Assembly: GCA_034429195.1 (NCBI GenBank)
Contig: DAOUGQ010000021.1
Location: 62,001 to 126,000 of the forward strand
Length of the DNA: 64,000 nucleotides
Direction: 5' to 3'
From: UBA4782 sp034429195
GTDB taxonomy: Bacteria > Chloroflexota > Anaerolineae > Anaerolineales > Anaerolineaceae
The translations under genes and the position numbers were made by a program. Shown one piece after another: positions 26,277-34,381 of this stretch. How positions within the stretch are numbered: position 1 is the stretch's first letter; each line of letters begins with the position of its first letter. The notes beneath the pieces are model-generated. The model worked only from the letters and a program-made list of their open reading frames with translations, searched no databases and was not told the DNA's origin.

Positions 26277-26585
26277 TTAACAACAATTTGGCAGCCAATG
26301 TTCGATCTGGTCTTTAAGCCATCGAATGTTCGTTTCATTCAAGCAATAACATGTAGCGGGACCTGAAATTGTGCCTTCAATTAGTCCTGCTTCACGCAAT
26401 ACTTTCAGATGCTGGCTGATAGTCGACTGGGCAAGCGGAGTGCGCAAGACAATATCATTAGTGATGCAGGCCTGGCATTCCGCCAGCATCGCCATGATTT
26501 GAAAACGGGTAGGATTCCCCAGCGCTTTCAGCATGGTTACTAACCGCTCCTGGTCTGAGGAAAGGATAGTAGTTATTGATTCCAT
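26277..26585 (-). CDS. arsR: ArsR-family transcriptional repressor
   Basis: 102 residues, a winged-helix ArsR/SmtB repressor. The helix-turn-helix lies around LAQSTISQHLKVLREAGLI. Candidate As(III)/metal ligands are the pair in AECQAC (about 36-39) and the C-terminal CYC and NCC cysteines. These are not the classical CVC pair of E. coli ArsR, so the sensing site follows another subtype. It is first in the operon with the ArsM fusion and its operator (26595-26618) overlaps its own -10 box, indicating autoregulation. AAGGAG precedes the ATG. Confidence 0.9.
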   Translation of the reverse strand: MESITTILSSDQERLVTMLKALGNPTRFQIMAMLAECQACITNDIVLRTPLAQSTISQHLKVLREAGLIEGTISGPATCYCLNETNIRWLKDQIEHWLPNCC

Positions 26586-26594
26586 ATAATCTCC

Positions 26595-26633
26595 TTATAT
26601 CGTAAATATACGATATAACGATTCCTTTGTCAA
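26595..26633 (-). promoter_or_regulatory. ars promoter with overlapping palindromic operator
   Basis: On the minus strand: -35 TTGACA (26633-26628), a 17-base spacer and -10 TATATT (26610-26605). A perfect 9-bp inverted repeat TTATATCGT-N6-ACGATATAA (26595-26618) covers the -10. Repressor bound there would block RNA polymerase, as expected for ArsR. Confidence 0.85.
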
Positions 26634-26676
26634 GGACTTAGAATATTGATCCAAACAAAGAAACCCGAATTTGAGA

Positions 26677-26682
26677 TAGAAT
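26677..26682 (+). promoter_or_regulatory. -10 box giving a probable leaderless ElyC-like mRNA
   Basis: TAGAAT ends 6 bases before the ATG at 26689 and no ribosome site precedes that ATG. Confidence 0.4.
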
Positions 26683-26688
26683 CAATTC

Positions 26689-27486
26689 ATGTTTATATTT
26701 CTATCGAAGTTTCTCCCATTGTTCATCTACCCGGTAGGATTGACGTTTGTCTTGCTGGTGATGGCACTCATTTTTCGAAATAAAAATAAATTGCGAAACG
26801 GTTTCATAATTGCTGCGATGCTGATGGTATTCATCAGCGGCAATCGCTGGGTTGCCATGAGCCTGATACGCTCACTGGAATGGCAATATATGCCGATAGA
26901 AGACACGAAAGGTGCTGAGGTGGCAGTGGTGTTGGGTGGAGCAACTGAACCTGCTCAATATCCCCGCACTGCAGCAGAAGTTAATGGCGCTGCCGATCGC
27001 ATACTTTATGCTGCCCGACTTTACAAAGACGGCTCGGTAAAGACTCTGCTCCTTTCTGGTGGTTCGATCCCCTGGTACGGAGCTTACACCTCTCCTCCCG
27101 CAGAGGAAATGCGGGAGATTCTTAAATTGACCGGTGTGCCAGATGATGCGATGTGGCTGGAAACAAAATCGCAGAATACACACGAAAATGCTCAGTACTC
27201 AACCGAGATTCTCAAAGAACATAATGTTAACAAGGTGCTTTTGATCACCTCTGCAATGCACATGCCCCGCTCGATAAAACTATTCCAAGCCCAGGGTCTC
27301 GAGGTGATCCCTGCTCCCACAGATTACACAGTCACACAGGCAGGTTGGCAGAATTTATGGCATCCCAGCTTTGAAGAATTCCTTATCAATCTGCTTCCCA
27401 CTTATGGAAATATCTCGCAAACGACCTATGCTTTAAAAGAATATATTGGGATAGTGGTATATAGCCTGCAAGGCTGGATGAAGTAA
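26689..27486 (+). CDS. ElyC/SanA/YdcF-family membrane protein (DUF218)
   Basis: 265 residues. Two N-terminal membrane helices (about 5-28 and 36-56) are followed by an outside DUF218 domain. Its motifs include AEVAVVLGGATEP, RILYAARLYKDG, LLLSGGS, LETKSQNTHENA (the family SxNTxEN box) and VLLITSAMHMPRS. The E. coli homologue ElyC affects peptidoglycan assembly and the lipid carrier pool. It diverges from arsR and ends 4 bases before the convergent rnhB stop. A leaderless start is likely. Confidence 0.85.
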   Translation: MFIFLSKFLPLFIYPVGLTFVLLVMALIFRNKNKLRNGFIIAAMLMVFISGNRWVAMSLIRSLEWQYMPIEDTKGAEVAVVLGGATEPAQYPRTAAEVNGAADRILYAARLYKDGSVKTLLLSGGSIPWYGAYTSPPAEEMREILKLTGVPDDAMWLETKSQNTHENAQYSTEILKEHNVNKVLLITSAMHMPRSIKLFQAQGLEVIPAPTDYTVTQAGWQNLWHPSFEEFLINLLPTYGNISQTTYALKEYIGIVVYSLQGWMK

Positions 27487-27490
27487 ACAA

Positions 27491-28141
27491 TTACTCCGGG
27501 AAAAGGCTTTCTTCTTCACATTGTTTGATAGGTGCAAAGGTCACCCGATGGATGGGACAGGCTCCAAGCTTCTGTAGCGCTTTTCGGTGTTGGAGTGTGC
27601 CATATCCCTTATGTTGTGCGAAACCATATCCAGGATAAATCGCTTCCATTTCCACCATTTCGCGGTCACGTGCAGTTTTTGCCAACACAGATGCACAAGC
27701 GATGGAAAGGCAGTACACATCTCCCTTGATCAGGGCAGTCTGTGGGTACTCCATCTGCTTAAGTAAGACTGCGTCTATCAGCAAGTGATCGGGGGATACA
27801 TTTAGATTCTCAATCGCGCGCTGCATAGCGAGGCGGGTAGCTGGAACAATACCTATCGTATCAATCTCAAGATTACTGGCATTCCCTACCCCCCAGGTTT
27901 GAGCAGTTTCCTTGATCTTGCTTTCCCATTTCATTCGTTGATATGGGGTCATTTGCTTGGAATCGCGTACCCCTGCTAAAATATGGATGATGTCTTGTTC
28001 AGGAGGCAAGATCACTGCCGCAGCATAGACAGCCCCCGCCAGGCAGCCTCGTCCTGCTTCATCTATCCCGCAGACCAAGTATTTTCCTGCCTGCCAGAAT
28101 GGGATTTCATACCGTAGATCAGGTTGGATGTGTTTTGACAT
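27491..28141 (-). CDS. rnhB: Ribonuclease HII
   Basis: 216 residues, normal size. The RNase HII acidic residues are in GIDEAGRGCLAGAV (Asp27, Glu28 region), LLIDAVLL and SIACASVLAKTARDREM. The family-specific GYGFAQHKGYGT.QH follows. It removes ribonucleotides from DNA by cutting RNA-DNA hybrids. It is followed 13 bases upstream on the same strand by a glycosyltransferase gene, so it probably forms a unit with it and the small gene at 28908. Confidence 0.95.
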   Translation of the reverse strand: MSKHIQPDLRYEIPFWQAGKYLVCGIDEAGRGCLAGAVYAAAVILPPEQDIIHILAGVRDSKQMTPYQRMKWESKIKETAQTWGVGNASNLEIDTIGIVPATRLAMQRAIENLNVSPDHLLIDAVLLKQMEYPQTALIKGDVYCLSIACASVLAKTARDREMVEMEAIYPGYGFAQHKGYGTLQHRKALQKLGACPIHRVTFAPIKQCEEESLFPE

Positions 28142-28153
28142 TTTAAAAGAAGA

Positions 28154-28885
28154 TTACCGGGTAGAATCATACAACCCGTTTTTTCCATTACGACGGATCG
28201 TGAGCAGGTCGCGTGCCATTTGAAAAGAATCACGCCAGACCCGCACTTTACTATTGGAATGGTAATACCAGGGAATGGGAATTTCTATTATCTGATATCC
28301 AAATTTTTGTGCAATATAAAGGATCTCTACGTCAAAAGTCCAACCCATGATGGTTTGCTTTGGAAAGAGAACTTCAGCCACATTTCCGCGAAAGCATTTG
28401 AAACCACACTGCGAATCTTGCAAATTGGGCAATGCCAGGAATCGCACCAGGCTGTTGAATCCACGCCCGATCCAATGACGATACGATGGCTCGTCGATTC
28501 GGGTGGCGCCTTCCCCTTCGCGTGATGCGATGGCAATATCCATATTGGGCAGAGCAGGAGGAAGGAACCGGTTTACCTGGTCTATAGGCATAGAGAGGTC
28601 AACATCCAGGAAGAAGCGATATTCTCCAGTGGCTTCCAGCATTCCCCGCTTCACTGCCAGACCTTTCCCACGCTCTTCTTCATGAATTACTTTAAGATAA
28701 GCAAATTTCCCTGCGTACTCTTGGGCCAGTTCCAGGGTACGGTCGGTACTGCCATTTTCAACTACCAGCACTTCTGCCTGGTAAGATTGCTGGCTCAAAA
28801 AAGTATCTACGGCTTCCAAAGTCTGAGGAAGTCGATTTTCTTCATTGTGTGCTGGAAAGATTAGAGAGAGAAATGGCTCGGTCAA
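28154..28885 (-). CDS. GT2 glycosyltransferase, dolichyl-phosphate glucosyltransferase-like
   Basis: 243 residues of a GT-A fold. Motifs: SLIFPAHNEENRLPQTLEAV at the N terminus, VVENGSTDRT, EEERGKGLAVKRGM, the metal-binding FFLDVDLSMP (DxD), and DSQCGFKCFRG. This set is typical of the polyprenyl-phosphate sugar transferase group including ALG5-like proteins, which load a sugar from a nucleotide onto a lipid carrier. No membrane helix is present. The start codon is TTG at 28885. It is probably cotranscribed with rnhB downstream. Confidence 0.85.
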   Translation of the reverse strand: MTEPFLSLIFPAHNEENRLPQTLEAVDTFLSQQSYQAEVLVVENGSTDRTLELAQEYAGKFAYLKVIHEEERGKGLAVKRGMLEATGEYRFFLDVDLSMPIDQVNRFLPPALPNMDIAIASREGEGATRIDEPSYRHWIGRGFNSLVRFLALPNLQDSQCGFKCFRGNVAEVLFPKQTIMGWTFDVEILYIAQKFGYQIIEIPIPWYYHSNSKVRVWRDSFQMARDLLTIRRNGKNGLYDSTR

Positions 28886-28907
28886 TTTGATTACGTTAAT
28901 AAATCAG

Positions 28908-29219
28908 TCAGAATAATGGTACACCTTCAAGCCAATCATGAGAAGACTGGCTATCTTGCGTAAGGATGATCTCTTTTCCAGAGACCTCTCGCGTGATGAC
29001 AGGTCGTTTTGTTTGAAAAGTCCCTGCCATGAACTCTATGCGTGTACCGGTGACTAACCTGCGCCTGCTTTTTAAGAGACGCAAGAGATCCTCACGATTC
29101 AAAAGAACATGATCTGAAAAAACTGCATCACGGCGTTCGTACAGACGCACCAACTTTATATTGCCATCTGTTTCATAACGAACTGCTTCGATCACACCAT
29201 CCATCTTCTTATGGGTCAT
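28908..29219 (-). CDS. Small conserved-looking protein of unknown function
   Basis: 103 residues, basic and beta-rich, no signal or membrane helix. It starts MTHKKMDGVIEAVRYETDGNIKLVRLYERR, with a later HVLLNREDLLRLLKSRRRLVTG. I do not recognise the family. AGGTGA precedes the ATG. It runs leftward into the GT2 gene with 22 bases between, suggesting one operon with GT2 and rnhB. The tRNA-Pro gene lies upstream on the same strand. Confidence 0.6.
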   Translation of the reverse strand: MTHKKMDGVIEAVRYETDGNIKLVRLYERRDAVFSDHVLLNREDLLRLLKSRRRLVTGTRIEFMAGTFQTKRPVITREVSGKEIILTQDSQSSHDWLEGVPLF

Positions 29220-29297
29220 AGATCACCTGCTTTTTCTATGATCAATTATATGACCAGTTATAAAAAACCGCCGAGGTTTTCCACGGCGGTTATCCAG

Positions 29298-29370
29298 TCG
29301 GGGTGGGCGGACTCGAACCGCCGACCCCCGCGTCCCAAACACGGTGCGCTACCAACTGCGCTACACCCCG
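29298..29370 (-). tRNA. tRNA-Pro (anticodon TGG)
   Basis: The minus strand folds as a 73-base tRNA: acceptor CGGGGTG/CACCCCG with discriminator A, D stem GCGC, anticodon stem CCGTG/CGCGG with loop TTTGGGA (anticodon TGG, proline) and T arm with GGTTCGAGTCC. The CCA end is not encoded. Confidence 0.95.
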
Positions 29371-29396
29371 ACGCATTAGAGTATAATCCGAATGGC

Positions 29397-30365
29397 ATGA
29401 GTTGGTCAAGGCATAAGACAGACGAAAAATTGCAGTCAGAATATGTTTGCAAACGAAGAATATTATCTTTTCATGAACCGCTCCCGAAGCATTTACAGAA
29501 AAGATTTCTAACTGCTGCATGCGCATTCATCATCTTTTTCGCTCTTTCTGCCTGTACCGTCAACGATCAATCTGAATTCGCAATCCGTACAACAACCCCA
29601 ACTTCTGTCGCGTCCGTTGAAATAAAAATATCAAGCAAACCTGATCAATCCACGATTACACCAACAGCGATAACAAACAGCCAGATCGAAAAAGTGGTAT
29701 TCGAAAGCAAGAACTATCCAAAGCCGATCACTGTTCGTTTATACCTCCCTCCAGGATATACCGCTTCACCAGATGAACCTTACCCTGTTTTGATACTGTT
29801 GCATGGAAGCAATGCCGATGGCGAGCAATGGGCAAGACTTGGCGTACCTGAAACTGCAGATCGGTTGATCATTGAGGGTGAGATCTCACCTCTAGTGATC
29901 ATCATGCCAGAAGAACCTGATAGCATGGTTTATTACAGCGAAACTACCTTTGGTGATGTGCTGGTAAATGAAATCCTGCCCAAACTACAAACAATTTATC
30001 CTCTTTGCAGAATCCGGGAATGTATCGCCATTGGTGGGCTTTCTCGTGGAGCAGTATGGGCAGCCCGATTGGTGTTTCTCCATTGGAATGTTTTTGGTGC
30101 CGCTGGATTGCACAGCATGCCAGCCACTATTCCTGCATTGCCCGAATGGGTTCACGAGATTCCAAAAGATGAGCTTCCCCGAGTTTACATGGACATTGGT
30201 GATGCAGATAAAGATTGGCGCAACGCAAAAAAATTTGAAGAAATGCTGACTATTCTGGAAATACCCCATGAATGGATCTTTCAAAAGGGAGACCATACCG
30301 AAGTTTATTGGTCAGCCCACGTTGAAGAGTACTTACGGTGGTATAACGAAGGCTGGAGAAAGTAG
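29397..30365 (+). CDS. Lipoprotein esterase, alpha/beta-hydrolase (esterase D/PF00756-like)
   Basis: About 322 residues from ATG 29397; the frame runs upstream through the tRNA on the other strand, so that part is excluded. A lipoprotein signal ends in LSAC (Cys about 53) after a long basic N-terminal stretch, then a Thr/Ser linker to about 95. The hydrolase domain has VLILLHGSNADGEQW, the nucleophile elbow IGGLSRGAVWAA, DIGDADKDW and KGDHTEVYW, giving a Ser-Asp-His triad. It resembles bacterial putative esterases related to enterochelin esterase; the substrate is unknown. The unusually long N-terminal extension leaves the exact start uncertain. Confidence 0.78.
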   Translation: MSWSRHKTDEKLQSEYVCKRRILSFHEPLPKHLQKRFLTAACAFIIFFALSACTVNDQSEFAIRTTTPTSVASVEIKISSKPDQSTITPTAITNSQIEKVVFESKNYPKPITVRLYLPPGYTASPDEPYPVLILLHGSNADGEQWARLGVPETADRLIIEGEISPLVIIMPEEPDSMVYYSETTFGDVLVNEILPKLQTIYPLCRIRECIAIGGLSRGAVWAARLVFLHWNVFGAAGLHSMPATIPALPEWVHEIPKDELPRVYMDIGDADKDWRNAKKFEEMLTILEIPHEWIFQKGDHTEVYWSAHVEEYLRWYNEGWRK

Positions 30366-30468
30366 AATTTTGTAAGAAATCGATAAAAACCTCTTGTCTT
30401 CTTAAAAAAGCCTGCTATTATTGTCTTATAAATTATTAAAAATCCATGATTGATAAAGCGAGGACAAC

Positions 30469-31122
30469 ATGTTAGTCGGAAGCCGCATGAGTCACCCAGT
30501 GATCACCATAACACCCGAGACAACACTTGAAGATGCCCATTTTTTAATGGAAAAAGAACATATCCGCCGTTTACCAATAGTGAACAAAGATGGTAATCTT
30601 GTAGGAATTATCACAGAGAGTGATTTGCTCAAAGCATCCCCCTCAAAAGCGACACTTTTGGACAAATGGGAAATTAATACATTAATGAACACATTGCCGG
30701 TTGAGAGAATCATGACAAAAGATGTCATCACCATTATCGAAGATATGCCGTTGGAAGAAGCCGCACGGATCATGGCAGATAAAAAGATCAGTGGCTTACC
30801 GGTGGTAAGTGGAGAAAAAGTGATCGGCATGCTCACCGAGACAGATATTTTCAAAGTCTTTCTGGAAGTCATGGGCGCAAGGCAGCCAGGAATACGCGTT
30901 ACTTTTAAACTGATCAATAAACCCGGACAATTGGCAAAGATTAGCCGGGCAGTTTGTGATATTGGCGGTGATATCATCGCTATGGGCACATTCAGTGGAG
31001 AAAGCAGCGGTGAAGGGGAGATGATGATGAAAGTATCAGGTGTAGAACTGGAAGCTCTTAAGAACGCACTAAAGCCTTACATCGTCGAACTTGAAGATGC
31101 CAGGGAAATGAAAATCGTTTAA
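30469..31122 (+). CDS. CBS-pair and ACT domain protein (AcuB-like)
   Basis: 217 residues. Two CBS motifs (about 1-60 and 78-130) each show the MxxxVITI...IRRLPIV..G.LVGIITESD pattern and together form a Bateman module that binds adenosine nucleotides. A C-terminal ACT domain (about 140-217), with VTFKLINKPGQLAKISRAVCDIGGDI, usually binds amino acids. The order CBS-CBS-ACT is that of AcuB-like regulators. It is cytoplasmic and monocistronic, ending in the hairpin at 31141. GCGAGGA precedes the ATG. Confidence 0.85.
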   Translation: MLVGSRMSHPVITITPETTLEDAHFLMEKEHIRRLPIVNKDGNLVGIITESDLLKASPSKATLLDKWEINTLMNTLPVERIMTKDVITIIEDMPLEEAARIMADKKISGLPVVSGEKVIGMLTETDIFKVFLEVMGARQPGIRVTFKLINKPGQLAKISRAVCDIGGDIIAMGTFSGESSGEGEMMMKVSGVELEALKNALKPYIVELEDAREMKIV

Positions 31123-31140
31123 CCATAAATATGATGAACA

Positions 31141-31170
31141 AAAACGGCGGAATCTATCCGCCGTTTTTTT
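31141..31170 (+). terminator. Terminator after CBS-ACT gene
   Basis: The stem AAAACGGCGG/CCGCCGTTTT with loop AATCTAT, followed by TTTG, lies 19 bases past the stop. Confidence 0.9.
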
Positions 31171-31237
31171 GTCTTTGCCACCCCCGTTTTGTGGAATGTG
31201 GCAATATGATTTATCAGGTATTTGGGCATCTCTTTGT

Positions 31238-31243
31238 TATAAT
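31238..31243 (+). promoter_or_regulatory. -10 box giving a probable leaderless gatC mRNA
   Basis: A perfect TATAAT ends 7 bases before ATG 31251, and no ribosome site lies between them. Confidence 0.6.
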
Positions 31244-31250
31244 ACAACCT

Positions 31251-31538
31251 ATGAGTCTTACCCGTGATGAAGTAGAGCATATCGCTGCACTGGCACGCCT
31301 TCAGCTCACCGATGAAGAGCTGGAAAAATATCGCCAACAACTCTCTGCGATTCTTGATTATGCTGCTCGATTACACGAAGTGGATACCAGTCAAATCGCC
31401 CCAACTTCCAGCGTGCTGCCTCCTCGCAGCGTATTGCGACCTGATGAATCACATCCAGGATTGTCGCTGGATGAAATATTGCAGAATGCTCCTCAGGTTG
31501 AATCCAAACAATTCCGGGTACCACCAGTTTTAGAGTAG
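31251..31538 (+). CDS. gatC: Aspartyl/glutamyl-tRNA amidotransferase subunit C
   Basis: 95 residues, standard size. SLTRDEVEHIAALARLQLTDEELEKYRQQLSAIL at the N terminus and LRPDESHPGLSLDEILQNAP near the end are the family pattern. GatC links and stabilises GatA and GatB in the enzyme that converts Glu-tRNA(Gln) and Asp-tRNA(Asn) to the amide forms. The start at ATG 31251 is set by homology; the frame extends further upstream into the terminator. gatA follows 3 bases later. gatB is not in the window. Confidence 0.93.
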   Translation: MSLTRDEVEHIAALARLQLTDEELEKYRQQLSAILDYAARLHEVDTSQIAPTSSVLPPRSVLRPDESHPGLSLDEILQNAPQVESKQFRVPPVLE

Positions 31539-31541
31539 CTT

Positions 31542-33002
31542 ATGACCGATATCACCCGGCTTTCTGCCGTTGAAGTATGCCAGGCACTGCGCAAAGGACA
31601 GGTGAGCAGTTGCGAGCTTACTAATGCGTATCTACAGCAGATCGAAAAGCTCAATCCCACCCTTCTGGCATTTCTGACACCCACACCCGAGTTGGCAAAG
31701 CAACAGGCACTTAATGCTGATAAAAACCTTTCAACCTGGCGTAAGAATCCGGATGCTCCTCTTCCCCCTTTAACCGGACTACCCATTGCCATCAAAGACC
31801 TCTTGTGCCAAAAAGGTATCCGTACCACCTGCGGCTCAAAGATCCTTGAGAATTTTATCCCGCCTTATAGCGCGACAGCTGTGCAGCATTTAATAAATGC
31901 AGGTGTTGTAACTTTAGGGAAGACCAACACAGATGAATTTGCAATGGGTTCTTCTACTGAGAATTCAGCGTACCAGGTCACGCGAAATCCGTGGGATATA
32001 TCCCGTGTACCTGGAGGCTCCAGCGGTGGTTCTGCCGCTGCAGTAGCCAGCCATATGGCGCCCATCGCGTTGGGCACCGATACCGGTGGTAGCGTGCGAC
32101 AACCGGCTGCTTTTTGCGGGCTGACTGGGTTGAAACCCACCTATGGCAGGGTATCACGTTACGGCTTGATCGCTTATGGCTCCTCGCTGGATTGTGTAGG
32201 GGTGTTAGGACACAACGCAGCTGATGTGGCGCTCTTATTTCAACACATGGCTGGTTATGATATATTGGATGCCACAACTATGGATGTGCCCGTACCACAA
32301 TATACTCTTGTAGATCAAACTGACCTGCATGGTCTCAGAGTAGGAGTGCCAAAGCAGTATTTCATAAAGGGGATGCAACCTGAAGTAGAGCAGGCAGTAC
32401 ATACTGCCATCGAAATGCTGCATGCTTTAGGCGCTGTAGTAATGGAAATCTCTTTACCACATACCGGGTATGCCCTGCCAGTCTATTACCTGATTGCCCC
32501 TGCTGAAGCATCTGCTAACCTGGCGCGTTATGATGGGGTTCGCTTTGGCTTACGCGTGGATGATCCAAATATGATCGCTCTCTCCTGTAAAAGTCGGGGA
32601 GCCGGTTTTGGTGCAGAGGTCAAACGGCGCATCATGCTGGGCACGTATGCACTTTCTGCCGGGTATTACGATGCCTATTACTCCCAGGCACAAAAAGTTC
32701 GCACCCTCATCAAACAGGATTTTGATGAAGCATTTAAAAAAGTGGATGTTGTTGCAGCACCGGTCACACCCACCACTGCATTTAAAATTGGCGAGCATAC
32801 CGAAGATCCACTGGCGATGTACCTGGAAGATGTGTTCACCCTGCCAGCCAACCTGGCTGGCGTGCCTGGTCTGTCTTTTCCGGTGGGATTTGATAAGAAC
32901 CATCTACCAATCGGGATGCAATTAATGGGAGCCCATTTCCGGGAACTCACCCTGCTGCAGACTGCCCATGCCTACCAGATGGCGACAGATTGGCATAAAT
33001 AA
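31542..33002 (+). CDS. gatA: Aspartyl/glutamyl-tRNA amidotransferase subunit A
   Basis: 486 residues, the catalytic glutaminase of GatCAB. The amidase signature is complete: Lys in GLPIAIKDLL, the cis-Ser and nucleophile in PGGSSGGSAAAVA and GTDTGGSVRQPAAFCG, then GLKPTYGRVSRYGL. It releases ammonia from glutamine, which GatB uses to amidate misacylated tRNA. It lies 3 bases after gatC and is surely cotranslated. The gene is full length with the usual LPIGMQLMG C-terminal region. Confidence 0.96.
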   Translation: MTDITRLSAVEVCQALRKGQVSSCELTNAYLQQIEKLNPTLLAFLTPTPELAKQQALNADKNLSTWRKNPDAPLPPLTGLPIAIKDLLCQKGIRTTCGSKILENFIPPYSATAVQHLINAGVVTLGKTNTDEFAMGSSTENSAYQVTRNPWDISRVPGGSSGGSAAAVASHMAPIALGTDTGGSVRQPAAFCGLTGLKPTYGRVSRYGLIAYGSSLDCVGVLGHNAADVALLFQHMAGYDILDATTMDVPVPQYTLVDQTDLHGLRVGVPKQYFIKGMQPEVEQAVHTAIEMLHALGAVVMEISLPHTGYALPVYYLIAPAEASANLARYDGVRFGLRVDDPNMIALSCKSRGAGFGAEVKRRIMLGTYALSAGYYDAYYSQAQKVRTLIKQDFDEAFKKVDVVAAPVTPTTAFKIGEHTEDPLAMYLEDVFTLPANLAGVPGLSFPVGFDKNHLPIGMQLMGAHFRELTLLQTAHAYQMATDWHK

Positions 33003-33245
33003 ACTCGATTCGAACAACTATTTTTCCCAAAGAACAGTTTATCATCTTCTGCCTATTAACTTCAGGAAATTTGAAAGAGTTATTTTATCTTTTATACCCT
33101 TTACAAACCTGGCAGTTAAAATACTGGCCAACAATGACGAAAACAATACCAAATGCAAATGGTTTTGGTTGTGATATACTTTTAAATCAAAGAAGATTAT
33201 CATTAAATTAATCGGCTGTAATTACGCCAGGAGAAGGTACCCACT
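33003..33245 (+). promoter_or_regulatory. dnaN upstream region with extended -10 element at 33172
   Basis: 243 bases without a gene. TGATATACT at 33172-33180 matches the extended -10 sequence also present before the M55 gene. The expected leader is about 58 bases and contains AGGAGAAGG before the GTG. No other structure is evident. Confidence 0.5.
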
Positions 33246-34373
33246 GTGAAAGTTTCCGTTTCTCAACAACAACTTGCTCATGGTCTTGGTTTGGTTTCAC
33301 GGGCTGTAGCACCCCGAAGCACTCTGCCAGTTCTGGCAAACGTTCTGCTCGCTACTGATGAAGGGCGTGTACGTCTTTCAGCTACCAACCTGGAATTGGG
33401 GATATCCTGTTGGATTGGTGCACAGATCGCAGAGGAAGGAGCCATTACCGTACCCGCCCGTACTTTAAGTGATCTGGTTAACACACTACCTACCGACAGC
33501 GTTCAAATGGAATTGAACCCCAAGAATCAGGTACTCAATGTGCGTTGCGGTACATCGGTAACGGATATTAAAGGGATCGATGCTCAAGAATACCCACCCA
33601 TCCCGGTACCCGATTTGAAAGATGGCATTGAACTAAATATTAATGACTTTAAAGAAATGATCCAGCAAGTGGTCTTTGCTGTCTCAACAGATGAGTCGCG
33701 CCCTGTGTTGCAGGGCGTGCAGATGAATATCACAGGTTCCACCATCACCCTGGCTGCGACAGACGGTTACCGCGTCTCAGTGCGTACCGCAACGTTGGAG
33801 CAACCAGCTTCACATCCGCTCTCAGTGATCATTCCAGCCAGAGCATTGAGCGAGCTGGCCCGTATTGCAACCGATGGCGAACAGAAAGTTTCCATGGTCA
33901 CCCCACCTGGGCGCGGGCAGGTTCTTTTCCATTTGCGTGATGCAGAATTGGTTTCCTCACTTATCGAAGGGAATTTCCCTCCCTATGATAAGATCATTCC
34001 TACCTCTTTCAAGACGACAACCACCATTTCTACCTCAGAATTTTTAAAAGCCTGCCGCCAGGCAGAGATCATTGCCCGTGATGGAAACAATATTATTCGC
34101 TTACACCTCCAACCAGGTGACGATGCGCCTGGTGTAGTCGAAATATCAGCTCAATCCGAAGAGACCGGCTTCAGTGAAATTAAATTGGATGCGAACATCG
34201 AAGGATCCGGATTGCTAATTGCATTTAACGTTAAATTCTTGCGTGAAGTTTTAGAGGTCATCAAAACCCCCAATATCCATCTAAAAACCAATGCCAACAA
34301 TACCCCAGGCATGATCTTGCCTGCAGGAGATGACACCTTTACGCATGTTATTATGCCAATGCATCTTGGCTAA
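33246..34373 (+). CDS. dnaN: DNA polymerase III beta sliding clamp
   Basis: 375 residues with three repeated clamp domains. Recognised motifs are SVSQQQLAHGLGLVSRAVAPRSTLPVLANVLL at the N terminus, FAVSTDESRPVLQGVQMNI, ATDGYRVSVRTA and the C-terminal FTHVIMPMHLG (usual ending PMRL). The dimeric ring tethers the replicase to DNA. The start is GTG 33246, with AGGAGAAGG 6-12 bases upstream. dnaA is not adjacent, so this is not the classical origin-type dnaA-dnaN pair. A PEP/pyruvate-binding gene follows 8 bases later. Confidence 0.96.
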   Translation: MKVSVSQQQLAHGLGLVSRAVAPRSTLPVLANVLLATDEGRVRLSATNLELGISCWIGAQIAEEGAITVPARTLSDLVNTLPTDSVQMELNPKNQVLNVRCGTSVTDIKGIDAQEYPPIPVPDLKDGIELNINDFKEMIQQVVFAVSTDESRPVLQGVQMNITGSTITLAATDGYRVSVRTATLEQPASHPLSVIIPARALSELARIATDGEQKVSMVTPPGRGQVLFHLRDAELVSSLIEGNFPPYDKIIPTSFKTTTTISTSEFLKACRQAEIIARDGNNIIRLHLQPGDDAPGVVEISAQSEETGFSEIKLDANIEGSGLLIAFNVKFLREVLEVIKTPNIHLKTNANNTPGMILPAGDDTFTHVIMPMHLG

Positions 34374-34381
34374 ATAATCCT

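Noticed and set aside
29211..29396. N-terminal extension of the esterase gene
   Set aside because: It runs across the tRNA-Pro gene on the other strand and lacks a signal; the lipoprotein start at 29397 is more sensible.
33003..33060. GATTCGAAC near 33006 as part of a tRNA
   Set aside because: No acceptor, D or anticodon arms can be formed around it.
33246..34373. Possible replication origin next to dnaN
   Set aside because: dnaA is not adjacent and I see no DnaA-box cluster in 33003-33245.
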